Shown: one piece after another, positions 1 through 12,058 of the stretch
Position numbering within the stretch: the first letter of the stretch is position 1
Layout of the letters: the number at the start of each line of letters is the position of its first letter
Source of the DNA: Psoroptes ovis
Taxonomy: Eukaryota; Arthropoda; Arachnida; Sarcoptiformes; Psoroptidae
DNA length: 64,000 nt
Direction of reading: 5' to 3'
Assembly (NCBI GenBank): GCA_002943765.1
Contig: PQWQ01000006.1
Span: 930,001-994,000, forward strand
Made by a program: the position numbers and the translations under genes
The notes under the pieces: generated by a model
Database searches by the model: none
Told to the model about the DNA's origin: nothing
What the model saw: the letters and a program-made list of their open reading frames with translations, nothing else

Positions 1-1460
1 TAGCCTATTAGGATGATTAGATAATATTATCAACAATTTTTCAATGATTTCTAATAAATAAATACCTTTGCTGATCCATTTAGCTTTATATTCGATTAAA
101 TAATCGAAAATCGATTTGGAAAATGGTGTACGTCGTCGTAATTTGTTATCGATTTCTTTCTGCATACGGTCCAATACCAACGGTACGGTTGTCATAATCG
201 TTGGGCGTAATAATTGTAAATCGCAAATCTCTCCCTTAGCCAAACCAGGTGCTGATTCATTTAATGTGAAGGGTGATGCATAACCGATTTTTACGCCACC
301 AAGATATAAGAATGATTCAATTGAAAATTCTAATACATGCGCTTGAGGCAAATACGCTATATAAGTATGTTCAGGGCCAGTCATTATTACATCGCGTACG
401 ACTTTACCAATTGTCATCGCTGCTTCTTTCATTTGTTTTTGTGTTATTTTTACACCTTTCGGTATACCAGTGGTACCTGATGTATACATGATACCAAATA
501 ATTCGTTTGGACTTAATGGTTCGATTTTAAGATGTCTATTTTCTTCTTGGCGACCAATTTGTTTCAGTTCTTCCAAAGTATAGACTTTGATATCTTCGTT
601 GAATGATGGAATATCTTGTTTTTTGGGACCTATTCGATCGTTTATTATTTAAGAAATCAATCATTATAATAGCAGATTGACTTACCTTCAAAATAAATGA
701 TTGTTTTCAAATCTGGACACTTATCAATAAAATTTTGAACACGATCCAATAATTCAAAATTAACGAATATAAATTTAACTTTTGTTTGTGTCAATGCATA
801 AATCAAACCTTGATCGGTCAAGGTGTGAAACACTGTTACAATCATCGCAGATGCTTTGGCACTACCAGTCATTGATATTGTAAAATCAATACCAGTTTCA
901 GCGTAGATAGCAACTGGATCATATTTTTTAAAGCCAATAGCATACAATCCACGACTTACTGCATCAATTTGTTCTAAAAATGTTGAATAATTTATCCATT
1001 CATAATTACTTAAACGATATTTTCTCAATACTTTTCCATCGATTTTAATCGGTGTGCCATTTTTATCACATTGTATTTCTTCATCTAGAATTTTACGATT
1101 ACCAAATGCTGGATGTTCATTTGGATATACTTCTGAACGTGCATAAATAGCTTCAATAATTGTTTCACATTTCATTAAAGGATGTTGTGGTATCGGCACA
1201 TTATCTTCGAATTCTAAATATTCAACATTATTCAATGATTCTGGTAGATCATAAATATCGTCTTTTTCGCCATCAACTTTTTCTTTTTTAATGAATTTGT
1301 CACGTTTTATGAAATTCGCGCCACACATTTCCGATAATTTCAATGTTTTCCATGGTTTTTGAACGAGATAATAAATCGGTAATGTAATTATTGTATATGT
1401 TGTAACAATAAATTTTACAAAACCAACAACGATATTAATCAAAAAATTTAGCGAAGACAT
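1..1460 (-). CDS. Long-chain acyl-CoA synthetase (ACSL3/4-like), partial, C-terminal part outside window
   Basis: Activates long-chain fatty acids to acyl-CoA in two steps (acyl-AMP, then thioester) at ER, lipid-droplet or mitochondrial membranes. I read three exons on the minus strand: 1460-686, 629-66, and 4-1 at the window edge. The introns are 56 and 61 nt with GT-AG ends, and both junctions are phase 1. ATG at 1460 opens a hydrophobic N-terminus (about residues 5-33) that would anchor the enzyme. The AMP-binding signature YTSGTTGIPKG lies at about residues 307-317, and a downstream region around PQAHVLEF also fits the family. About 447 of the usual ~700 residues are visible; the acyl-AMP C-domain is off the left edge. 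The long linker before the first core block and the sequence after KWISKG resemble ACSL3/ACSL4 more than ACSL1/5/6. The family call is firm; the paralogue is inferred. Confidence 0.93.
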
Positions 1461-4400
1461 TTTAATTGATTCGATGAATGATGAATGTGAAGAAGAATCA
1501 AATTAATTAATTTGAATTTGCAAATGAGCAAATTTTTTTATATTCAAATTAGCTTTGAAATATTCAGAAAAAACCAATTTTATTTCGAAGAAACACACAA
1601 ATCAATGTCGTAAATTGATGACGAATTAAATTTTTATTGTTGTTTGTGTTGCTTTCAACTATCCGGCATATATCATGGATAGATTGTAATTTTCAAATCA
1701 CAATTTAAAATTTGAAAATTTAAATCGCAAATTTATAACGATTTTTATCGACGGAAATGATGCTGAAGAAGTTATCTGCGCATACAAAAAAATTTTTCAT
1801 GAAAATTTCGTTGAATATTGAAATTTGATCACAAATTTAATATGTATTGTCGTTTAAAATCAATGATTATGATCGAGAATTTTATATTTTTTTGTTCGCA
1901 AAATTTTGTACACAAAAGAAAAAAATTTCAACAAAAATTCAAAAAAACAATATCAATCAGTTTATCAATAAAAAATGTTTTGATCAGTGATCTTGCATAT
2001 ATGTGAAAAATTTCACATATTTATATATGATTTATTTTTTTCTGGTCATAAATAATCGATACACAGATGACAATAAACTAGGCGATTATTGTCCTGTTTC
2101 AATTGATATGTAAAACAATAATAATCATTATCATTGATTATCATCGATTGGTGATAATGATCAAGAACCGAAAACCTTGAAGAGACTGAGACTTAAAAAA
2201 TTATCAATTTTTCAAAATGTTACTGACTCGATAAGAAGTCCTTTTGGGCAAAAAGAATTAGAAAAACACAAACGATTGTGGTCAGCAAGCAATTCAAACT
2301 GGTCTTGACAAATTATTTTAAAATTCAGTTGTCGATGATAATGAATGTCGTAGAAAGAAAAAACGCTTGTGGTTTTTTCTGTTCTTTTTTGGCTATCATT
2401 TGCTTTCGATGATCACTGTTGCCATAGCCTACACAACATGAAAATAAATGAAATGATGAAATCACAAATGATGGCCATCGATTTTCCTTTATTCTTGCAA
2501 AATGGAGAAATGAACACAGAAATCAATGTAAAATTTCATTTAATTTCTAGGAAATTTACAAATTTCAAACAATACAATTCCTGTTTTCTGTCAATTTCTA
2601 TATCAAATCTAAAAAGATTCAAAACGAATCAATCAATCACACATTTCAAGGAACACAAATTGTTCTATTTTCTTTTCAATATGTTCACTGTTATTGTCAA
2701 TGGATTGTAGATGATGCTGTTCAGCACACACAAAATGATAAGTTTCGAAATGCTTTCGAATGGATTTGCGGTGACTTGATTGCTTGTTGTAGTACAATAA
2801 CATACAAACGAGAACAAAAGTAAAATATTCAACAAAAATCCTCAAACAATCCTTTGATTTGATTAAACAAGTGATCGATTAGTAAAGTCATTCAGTAAAG
2901 ATGTGGACATTTGATTTTCATTTCGTTTTCCGAATTTTCATCTTCAAGCAAACAGATAATAATGGTCAATGGTCGGAGAAAATATGTGCCCAATTTGTTT
3001 ATTTGTTTAATCGGAAACAAATCAAAATGACCTGAACATCTTTCATCTTTTGTTAAATTCACCATTATCTCATTGGAACATGCTGAACAAGTGAATATTG
3101 TTCATTTCATTGTATTCAATTTTTGAATATTATTTTTTCTCAGATGAATAGATCACCTAGCGATAGACTTTCTCTTTCTTATTTCCCACCTTGTCAATCC
3201 GTTTTAATTTTTTCACAAGGAAAAATTCATTCAAAAGAGAACCAAATTTTACAGAAATTTTCATGGATGTGCTGTTTTTATGATTATCATAAATTTAAAA
3301 TTGGATGAAATACACATGATTTGTCTATTCATTCATTTGTTAGAGAACAAACGGAGGAATTTTAAAATACTAATTTGCAGTGAAAATTTCTTCTCCATCT
3401 TCAATTGGTAGATTGGTATTTATTTATTTTATTCATTTATTTTCATCTATTTTTAGTCTAATGAATATAATGATTCGAACCAATTTGACTGTATTTTTAA
3501 TTTTTTTTTTCATTTTTTCTGATTCCCACCAGGAAACTCTGATTTCTTCAATTGATGCTTGTGTTTACTCAAGATTGCGATTATGAAATAATAATTATAA
3601 TAGAAGCAATAATAATGGCATTATTTTAATTTCTCACTGTTTCATTTGAATATTGTTCATGATTGTTTTGCATCATTGTTTTTGTTGAAATTAACTCATC
3701 TTTTTCGTTTAATAACCGGTTTTTCCAAGAAATTAAATTAAAATTTGAATTGAAAAAAGGAAAAAAAAAAATTCTCGCCAATTGACAAAAAATTTAAATT
3801 TTAGAAACTCTTGTATTTGTCCATAGATGACGGCGTATTTACTGATTTTTTTTTTAATTTCAAAATCAAAAATTATTTTTAGATTTTAATTTTCTAAATA
3901 ATTATGCACATTAAAAATCAAAAGATGAGAAAATTTTCTAAAGAAAATAAATTGAAATTTCATCATGAAAAAAACGTGATTCAATAATGTTGTTTTTGAA
4001 ATTTCCAGTTTTTTTTGGCTTCAAAGCATTAACAACAAATGATGTGCAAGTAATTTTATGTCATTATTCATTTTGATTCAATGGAATTTTTCCAAAATGA
4101 ATTTTCAATTTTTTAACCAACAAAAGATAAAACCAGTCGTTTAATAAGTTGTTTTTTATGCGAATTGTTTTTCTAAATTGAAATCTGCACTTGAATAATA
4201 ATAAAAAATAAAATTATTTTATTTAAAAAGGAAATTGTTTATCATAAAATGTTCATTATTAGACATTCTGATTGTCGCTCATGGAATGCCCAATAAAATG
4301 AAAATAATATTTTGAAAAAAAAATCAAATCTATTCCAGTCTCCAAACTGTGATATTGATCCATTTTTTCTAACCCTCTTAATTGTTTTGAAATGGACTTT

Positions 4401-5008
4401 TGAAAAAGTGTTCAAAAATGCATCGATAAATGTATTCAAATTTAATTTAATCAATTTTTTCTAATTTGAAGTGATTTGTTCAAAAAAATATTTCATCAGA
4501 GTACAAATTAATTCCTCATAATCGTAATTATCATTCATTTAATCATCGATTTTGTTTTTTTTGTCATATAAAACAAAAGAAAACTAAAAAAAAAGCAAGA
4601 GATAAATTCAATGAAATAAACATTCAATGTCAATGTCAATTATTTAGCTTTTTATTTTCTCATTAAAACACCGAAACAACAAAAGAATACGACGACGACA
4701 ACAACAACAATGATAATAAACATAATTCAAATGAATCAGCTTCATGCAATCATCATTATTGATTTTTCTTTCTGAAAAAAATTAATGTTTCGATTTGAAA
4801 TTGGAAATAGGAATCGATAATTGAATGAAAATTACATGAAAATCATAGATTACCAATTCAACGTAAAACATTAACATTGTCTTTGGCAATCATTGCTATA
4901 ATCGTTTTTTTTATTATCATTATCTATTTATTTGATTCAATAATAATAATTAAATAATAAATTATTGAAAGTACGTAAAAAATTTTACATTTACATTAGA
5001 ATTCAATC
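1461..5008. other. Intergenic region between two divergent genes
   Basis: About 3.5 kb separate the ACSL start (minus) from the next start (plus). It is AT-rich with A/T runs. The short open frames, for example 2369-2710, have no protein-like composition, no splice context and no recognisable domain. It must hold the promoters and 5' UTRs of both flanking genes, but I cannot point to a specific element. Confidence 0.6.
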
Positions 5009-6525
5009 ATGCATAAACCAATCAATGGCGAACAATGTCTTCGACAGCAATCGCCTCAATCATCTCAATCGAATCGACAACAACATCAGCAACAACAACG
5101 AATACAGAATGAACGAGAGAAACCTCCATCAATTTTATGGTGGATGCCATCAACTGATAAACCATTATCAGAAACGATAGCTGATGAAGTAAAAAATTCT
5201 GAAAGAAATTTTATTCTTCATATTACACCGTCTCCTGAAAATTTTGAACAACATTTTCATAATCATCAATCAAATTCAAATCATTTTGATTATAATCATA
5301 AGAAAAATAAATTTATCGAAAAAATGTCAACATTACCAAGATCATTGAAAGAGATATCTAAAGAACTACATGATGATGGCAACCAAGGTGTTAAACATAA
5401 AATAAATTATAAACATTATACAATAATGTCAGTATTGTTTGCAATACTTTTAGTTTCAAGTGAGTTAAAATTAGAAATTTCATCTTGTGATTATTGTCAT
5501 TGAATCTAACTATACATAAATCATTCATATTTTTATTGATAAATTTTCAGTGGTTTGTTTGTTGAATCATGATTCGCATAAATGTACCATTGATAGAAAT
5601 ACCGTTGATACTTGTCTCAAACAAATGACATTTTTCCAATCTGAAATCGATCATTTTCCCCAAGATTTCAAAGAATTGGATGATTTTTGCCAGTAAGTAT
5701 TTTATCGTTTTTTAATTTCATTTTTTCACTTAAAATTATTAACATTTAAACTTGATTTTCTATTTTTAACCACAGTGAAAAGACAAATAGTGTTAAATGT
5801 TTGAGACATTTTGTTGAAGGATGCCTTGAACCGGATAGATTACAAAAAAGTTACTTTAAAACATTTGTATTGAATTATCAGCGACAATTGAATCGAATTT
5901 GTCTTAAAACTAATGAACGACAAAGTTAGTATTCATTGTATTATGATTGAATTATAAGCTAAAATTTTGAATATTTAAAAAAATAGAATTTCTCGAATAT
6001 TCTGAGTGTCTATCTGAGAATTATTTGCTGAAAAACGTAACCAACTGTCAGAATTCATTCTTGAGACGATTAAAATATATCGCAAAAAATTTGCAAGGAA
6101 AAGAAAAATTACAAGCAGCTTGTTGTATTTTTTCACAACGTTCAAATTGTTTCGATAGACAAATATTAAAATCTTCATGTGCAAACGAATTTGAATTCAG
6201 AAATTTCATATTAGATATGATTGAAGGTCCATTCACCGGTATTATTGATTCTGTATGTGGACCGCATCATTATACAAAATTGATATGTGAACAACAAATA
6301 GATAAAACATCCTATCAAATATTGTTTGAATATCCAGAAAATTCAATAGAACAAATAGATCAAACCGAAACGTTTTTGCCAGATAATATGTTCAGCGAAA
6401 ATGATGATTCGACGATGAATGAAACAAGCAAAACGATTAAATCTAAAACCTCATCATCAAATGCTATACAATTATTTTTCTATGAAAATTTTCTCTCTTA
6501 TTTTGTTATATTCGGCTCTGAGTAA
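5009..6525 (+). CDS. Cys-rich single-pass membrane or secreted protein, unknown family
   Basis: Not recognised. Four exons (5009-5459, 5551-5692, 5776-5924, 5987-6525) join in frame to 426 residues with GT-AG introns of 62-91 nt. The first ~135 residues are polar and Gln/Asn-rich. A hydrophobic segment at about residues 137-156 would act as a signal anchor or, if translation began at the internal ATG at 5324, as a signal peptide. The remainder carries about 14 regularly spaced cysteines, including a Cys-Cys pair near 6120, so it is probably disulfide-bonded and extracytoplasmic. The tail ends in a short hydrophobic stretch (FFYENFLSYFVIF), which could be a GPI signal. The cysteine spacing is loosely reminiscent of the arthropod DUF1397 or nematode T20D4.11-type Cys-rich families, but this is only an impression. 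Its 3' end faces the vanin gene 242 bp away. Confidence 0.72.
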
Positions 6526-6615
6526 TTATGTTTGGCATTTTTTTAATTTTAAAAATGATATTAATTATTGCGATATATCCTAACCTTTTTCAAATAACAT
6601 TATAATAAGCTTTCA

Positions 6616-6637
6616 TTTTTTTTTTTTTTTTTTTTTT
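6616..6637. repeat. Poly-T tract (22 nt)
   Basis: An uninterrupted run of 22 T in the 242 bp between two converging genes. It is likely slippage-prone. Confidence 0.9.
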
Positions 6638-6680
6638 GTATATAGAAAAATGACTGCGAAAACCAAAACTAATTATTTTA

Positions 6681-6686
6681 TTTATT
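6681..6686 (-). promoter_or_regulatory. Candidate poly(A) signal AATAAA for the vanin-like gene
   Basis: TTTATT on the plus strand reads AATAAA on the minus strand, about 80 nt past the stop codon of the vanin-like gene. It is the best canonical hexamer in the short convergent spacer, but in such AT-rich DNA the match could be chance. Confidence 0.4.
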
Positions 6687-6766
6687 AATTTTTTCTCTTC
6701 AAAATATCAAGCTTAGAACAAAATAAAATGATATAATCTAAACATAATTCAAAAATCATCAAAATG

Positions 6767-8505
6767 TTATAATTCATATGGCAATGGTAATTGTTTGTAT
6801 GGTGGATCCAAGTCATAATTTCTACCATATAAAGCTAATGTTTGTAGATTATATGATCGACTCTCAGGATTACTTTTCTTTCCAATTTCGATGAAATGTT
6901 CTTTTTTGTTTGTCGATGATCGCCAATATTTCCAATTATTTTCAGGATTGATTGGAAAATTTTTGGCCGCAATCGCTGATGGGTATACGCCACTTTCTTC
7001 ACTGAATGTGCCTTTCAATTTTGCAAATATGAATTGGGTATCAAATTCATCATCATCATCCGTACCGAAATTGGCACAATCTTTTTCAATTTTTCCAACA
7101 CTGAAACGTGATGAGGTACAGACGACTAAAGCACATATTTCTTCTGTCCACACATATATGCCTTTACGCGTGCGATTGGCAATCATCAAATAAAATTGTT
7201 CTTTATCGTCAAAATATTTTACCATTTTCGATAACAATGGCACACGATCTGTCCATGAATCTTTTGGTTGATCCTTTTTTACTAGTCGGTATTCTAAATT
7301 ACAACATACACCTTTTGTGCATATATTGATTTCAGATTCATTTGATTTCAATTCAACTAATGTTACATCTAATAAATTGGCATCTTTATGGCTATATTTC
7401 ACTTTATTTGATATTGAAATTTGTTGTGGCACTTCGATTGTTTTACTGTTCATTGGACAAACTGATTTATCTGTATCACGAGGTTTTATAGGCACAGTGG
7501 CAACGACAATGCGTGCTTTGGCATCATCATAAACTGCAGCGGCAAATGATTGATGAGGACCAACATATATACCAGAACCTCGACTACCGATCTGCGATGC
7601 GGAAAATTGAAAAAAGTTAGATCGTAAAGAAAACATACAAGCATGACATACTTCAATACGATGAATGTTCGAAGCCAGAACTGTGACATTATTACCAAAT
7701 GCCCAAGCCATTTGATATTGACTAGATGACAGAAATGGTTGTTCATCGAACCAAAATGTTGGAAACAGCATTGTATCTATCTTATTTTCTTTCGCTAATA
7801 AATGTCCAGGTGTTTTGAATATCATATCGAAGCAAATTTGCATACCAAGACGGCCTAAATCAGTATCCATAACCAATAATTCTGGTTTTGGTGGAGGATT
7901 CATTTTCATTTCACCAAACAAATGCATTTTATGATAGCGACCAATCAATTTTCCCTGACGATCGAACAACACAGCTGTATTGAACAAAAATTTTTTATCA
8001 GCAGGACAAGATTCTGATTTTTCATCGATTCCTAATTCTGAACATGTTTTACGATCAATTATGTCAGCAGCAATGCACATTTCATGTTTTTTAGCTAAGC
8101 ATGCTAAACGATTATAAACGAATGTCGAATCCAATGTACATTGATCTAAATCACTTGTCTCCGGTATGTCAAATGAAAATTTTTCAGCTTTCTCTCTTGT
8201 CAATATCGAATATATTAGGCCATCTTCGGGATATACAATGATATCAGCACCCTGTCAAAAGTGAATCTTTATTTCTAAAAATCATATTTTTATCTGAAAT
8301 TTACTTCTTTTTTGGCCAATTCAGCTGCATCTTCATATAGTTTGAAATTAAGATCAACTATCTTTTCAGCATCAGCTTTGTGACGAATATCATTTTGCTG
8401 TACATGGTCTAGAACGGCAGCCCGAAAACACGGACTCGATGCTTTTTGTGCTTCAGCATTTATCACGGCAAGAAATATTGATAATAATAACAATGAATGT
8501 GTCAT
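6767..8505 (-). CDS. Vanin/biotinidase-family secreted amidohydrolase (pantetheinase or biotinidase)
   Basis: Carbon-nitrogen hydrolase of the vanin/biotinidase branch, which releases pantothenate from pantetheine or biotin from biocytin outside the cell or in the lysosome. Exons are 8505-8305, 8251-7652 and 7591-6767; the product is 541 residues, normal for the family. A signal peptide (LLLLSIFLAVINA) spans about residues 4-18, which is why I start at ATG 8505 rather than at the longer open frame reaching 8589. The catalytic triad is visible: Glu76 in YPEDG, Lys175 in YHKMHLFGE and Cys207 in QICFD, close to human vanin-1 numbering. A base domain of about 250 residues follows, with further cysteines. 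The second intron (7592-7651, 60 nt) is a multiple of three without a stop; splicing joins SNIHRIE to IGSRGSGIY, which matches the family better than the read-through. Substrate specificity cannot be read from sequence. Confidence 0.92.
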
Positions 8506-9142
8506 GGTTTCAATTTCTATGACCAAGTGATTATCAAATGATTCATTTAAAATTGACTTATGTAATTTTTTAATTGTTTTAATTTGCACTTCAGTTTTAA
8601 AAACGAAAATTAAAAATTGTTTTTATTTTCAAGTATAATAGAAAGATCAAATATTTACATTATCATTGTTCAAGTATGCAACATAATAGATAATTTAAAC
8701 ATTGCTTCAATTAATCAATGCAGCGACATTGTTTAGGTAAAAAAATTATCGTATGATTTGTAGAAAACAGTGTTGTTTTAAAATTTTATTTTGATTATTT
8801 TTTAATGTAAACATTTTTTGTTTATTTGAAAAATGATTGATAAGTCATCAAATTAAAAAGCACATATGTTCATCACTTGCAGCAACCGTTTTTTCTATTT
8901 TCACAAAATGTTGACCAAAAAAGACAAAATAGTCGATGTTTGAATTTCAAACCTAATAAAAATGATAATTACCTTGGGATTTCTAATTGATTTTTTTGAT
9001 AAATCCCTCTATCAAGTTGTTATCTTCATCATCAGACTATTTCAAGAGCATAAAATGATAATGAAACTTCATCGAATCGAAAAATGCAGCACAAAAATTC
9101 ACTTTGTGTGTTTAATATTGAAAATTGATTATTTATTTTTAT
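8506..9142. other. Intergenic spacer upstream of the vanin-like gene
   Basis: AT-rich spacer between the vanin-like start and the TMEM9 stop codon, both on the minus strand. No further gene or distinct element is visible. It should contain the vanin-like promoter and the TMEM9 3' UTR. Confidence 0.6.
9132..9137 (-). promoter_or_regulatory. Candidate poly(A) signal AATAAA for TMEM9
   Basis: AATAAA on the minus strand begins 6 nt beyond the TMEM9 stop codon. If used, it gives an extremely short 3' UTR, which suits a compact genome, though other hexamers lie further on. Confidence 0.4.
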
Positions 9143-10066
9143 TCAATTCAAAATTGTATGATCATCAAATATTTTCCGTCTTTGTTCTTTAACTTGTCGT
9201 TTCCATTTATTTTGTGTCTGACCAACACGATTGAAAACGCTCAATGGTCCATCACTGCTTGAACCTGTGACAGTGTTATCGCCACCGATGGTCGTTACAT
9301 TTATATTATCCATTATAGCCATTGATCTTTAGTCATGATTTTTTTTAAATGATGAAATTTTATTTTAGAATTTCACTAGAGAAAACGAAATAAAGATAAG
9401 ACATACGATGATTGTGAGGAAACACGATGTCTAGCAGATTGCGAAAGCTGATGTTCCAGTTGTAATTCTTGTGCACCTGCTGATGGTGACACATCTTGTT
9501 GCTGATGCTCTTCTAATGAAACTTCTTCGTTGAAATTTTTATAAATATTTCTAGTTTGACCTAAACATAAATATAGAAATAAATTATCAATGAAAAATGG
9601 GGATGATTTGAAGATTGTTTACGTTTATGAATCCATGGATCTAATATCATTAAAAATATCATATACATTGTCAAAAATGATATAACACCAATAATAAATA
9701 TAACAACAAAACATATGATAGATGTTATTCTTGATTCGTATTTACATTCACATAATGGACAAAATTCTTTTGCTTTAGATTGTACATCCGACGATAATTG
9801 TGGCAATACAACAAAATCACAAACACATTCATTAGGTGTTACATTTCTGATATATAATTTTCTTGTGGTACCGTTTGTTGTATTTGTTACAACACCTGGG
9901 ACCTAGAACGTAAAAATTAATGAAAATTAGGGTTCACTAGGAAAACTATACAACTTACCGGGCAAATACATTTACATCTGACTTCAGATATTTCAACTGA
10001 TTCAATATTAATAATTGAAAATATTAATGAAATGAAAATGGTAATCAAAAATTCAAACAACTTCAT
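9143..10066 (-). CDS. TMEM9: TMEM9-like lysosomal/endosomal membrane protein
   Basis: TMEM9 family: glycosylated type I membrane protein of late endosomes and lysosomes that assists V-ATPase assembly and acidification. Four exons (10066-9959, 9902-9623, 9560-9407, 9326-9143) join with 56-80 nt introns to 241 residues. Order: signal peptide (about 1-24); the Cys-rich lumenal domain with CKCICP (31-36), NECVCDF, and CPLCECKYESR (84-94); several N-glycosylation sequons (NTT, NGT, NVT); one transmembrane segment at about 97-123; then a cytosolic tail. The tail ends in a conserved block, FNRVGQTQNKWKRQVKEQRR followed by KIFDDHTILN, which parallels the vertebrate C-terminus. The Gln/Ser-rich stretch before it differs from vertebrates. 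This is one of the most secure calls in the window. Confidence 0.95.
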
Positions 10067-10470
10067 TTTTGTTTATAAAAATTACAAAATAAAATTCTTT
10101 CGATAAACCAACTTCATAAAGTCATTTTTTGCAAGTAAATTTTGAAAGTGAAACATTTATCAATCGAAATATTGAGCCGAGAAAAATTTAGGAGTTTTTT
10201 TACAGTCAAAACATGATTTTTAATGACAAAAAATTAAAAAACAAATTAAGTTTTCACAACAAAAATAAAAAAAGATAAACAAAGGACCGTTCAGACAGGA
10301 CGGGTTCAAATAAATTTTCAAAACGGTTTTTAAAAAATTCAAATTCACATTTTTTATTTCTAAAAATTCATGATTGAGTTTTATTAGGAAAAAAATGCAC
10401 TTTTTTCAATATAAAAATGTGAAAAGGTGTTGGTGATTTTTAGGTTTTATTTTTTTGTTCTTGATGACCA
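10067..10470. other. Intergenic spacer between TMEM9 and the LRR gene
   Basis: About 400 bp of AT-rich sequence with no gene. TTTATT at 10446-10451 would read AATAAA just beyond the LRR stop and is its best poly(A) candidate. The TMEM9 promoter must also lie here. Confidence 0.5.
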
Positions 10471-12058
10471 CTATGTAAATGTTGTTGTTTCTGGTGGCCA
10501 ATGTTTCCATGCCGATGTCGTAGTCGTAGGCGGTTTTGTATACGGATTATATTTGTCATTCCAACAAACAAAAATCTTCATTACATCCTCAATGAAATTT
10601 TGTCGAATCTGATCGCATAGAATGAAATTATCTATTTGTTTGACAAAATATATGCATGTAAATAATTTAATGAATGTAGTTTCAATAATGAAATATATTG
10701 AATAACAATTACCTTGAATCCAAAATTCTTGCAAATTATTCAAGTGAAAAATTTGATCAATTTCAAACAATCTATTGTCATTCAATTTTAGAATACTTAA
10801 TGATGATAATAATTTCCAATCTTTTGGCAAAACGATCAATTCATTGTGGCTTAGATCAAGTGAATATAATTCACTATGATTTGATGGGAAAAAATTCAAA
10901 TTTTCGATACTATCTAATCCATTTCGAGATAATGATATTCTTTTTAAATGTTTAACATCTTTTAATAAGTCTTTTTCATTTAGAATTTTCGAATTCAGAC
11001 CACAATCAATAATATTGATTGTATTTAGTTTTGATGTTTCATCAAATCGAAATTTTAATTTAAAATCATGATTCGATTGTAAATGCAATAATTCAATATT
11101 ATTTAATTCAATTTCTTCGTTGTCAAAATAAAAATAACTCGCTCGGTTGTGTATTAAAATTAATTTGGTTGTATTGAAATTGTTCACATTTGAATAAACA
11201 TAACTTTCATTAACATGACGAGATCCTATGATTTCTAAACAATCAATGGTCAATGAATCATCAAAATATTTTTCATTAAATTCCAAATTTAAAATTCCAT
11301 AATTTTTCAGAACAAATTGATCAATATTAATATTTATATGTCCAAGTGTTGAATTTTCATGAACAAATTTCAGCATTCGTTCTAGCGGGATACTATAGAA
11401 TTTCTCGATAAGCTCACAACAAGCTAAATAATATTGATTCAAATTTAAGAATAGTGAAATGGAAAATTTTATTTTGAGTGAAAAAAGAAATCGTTTTTTG
11501 TATTGAATAAATCATATCAGCAACGATTCCTATTCACTCTATCTGATACGACAAAGGATCGAAATAAAGCTTACCATAATTAATGATAACATCATTTTCC
11601 TCAATTTTAATTAATCTGTCCGATGAAATTTGGCAGTCACACTTATATAATGGCCATGACGGTGTTGTTGTAGTTGTTCTGATTGTTTCAGTTGTTGCTG
11701 TTGATATCCTTACTGAGGTTGTTGTTGATGGCGTTAAGGAGGTCGCTGTTGATGTCCTTACTGAGGTTGTTGTTGATGGCGTTAGGGAGGTTGCTGGTGA
11801 TGTCCTTACTGAGTTTGTTGTTGATGAAGTTATCAAGGTTGCTGTTGATGTCCTTAATGAGGTTGTTGTTGATGGCCTTAAGGAGGTTGCTGTTTGTGTT
11901 GGCCAATATGTCCAATACCATTCTGGACTATTGTTATGGTAGGTTGTCCATTCAAATTTAAGCGAATTTGATTTCGAATCACCGTCAATTATCATTAGAC
12001 AATGAATTTTGAAAATTAAATGAATGATTGAAATTTTCTTCATAACAACTAAAATCAT
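10471..12058 (-). CDS. Secreted leucine-rich-repeat protein with Thr/Ser-rich mucin-like repeat
   Basis: Extracellular LRR protein, probably a binding or adhesion molecule; no orthologue recognised. Exons are 12058-11575, 11423-10713 and 10631-10471 (451 residues). The N-terminus is a signal peptide (a second ATG at 12043 is equally possible). Next comes a Thr/Ser/Pro-rich region at about residues 45-135, built from a 16-residue repeat (SVRTSTATSLTPSTTT) and predicted to be densely O-glycosylated. After CDCQISSDRLI, resembling an LRR N-cap, there are degenerate and then canonical LRRs (LYSLDLSHNELIVLP, LSILKLNDNRL). A C-cap-like segment with CD...FVCW is followed by a Pro/Thr tail. No transmembrane segment or GPI signal is evident. 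The second intron (10632-10712, 81 nt) has no stop and keeps frame; removing it joins the LRR EFWIQG directly to the C-cap, and I prefer this. Confidence 0.8.
11703..11894 (-). repeat. 48-bp coding minisatellite, four copies
   Basis: Four tandem 48-bp units start at 11703, 11751, 11799 and 11847, with a few substitutions between copies. Each encodes 16 Thr/Ser/Pro-rich residues of the LRR protein, so copy-number changes keep the reading frame. This repeat also creates long antisense open frames that are not genes. Confidence 0.92.

Noticed and set aside
2369..2710. 113-codon open frame upstream of the ACSL gene
   Set aside because: Composition is random AT-rich, it overlaps another frame, and it has no domain, splice context or homology that I can recognise.
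6891..7532. Several plus-strand open frames
   Set aside because: They are antisense shadows of the vanin-like exon 3.
11583..11961. Open frames rich in Val/Leu or Asn opposite or out of frame with the LRR gene
   Set aside because: They are generated by the 48-bp minisatellite in other frames.
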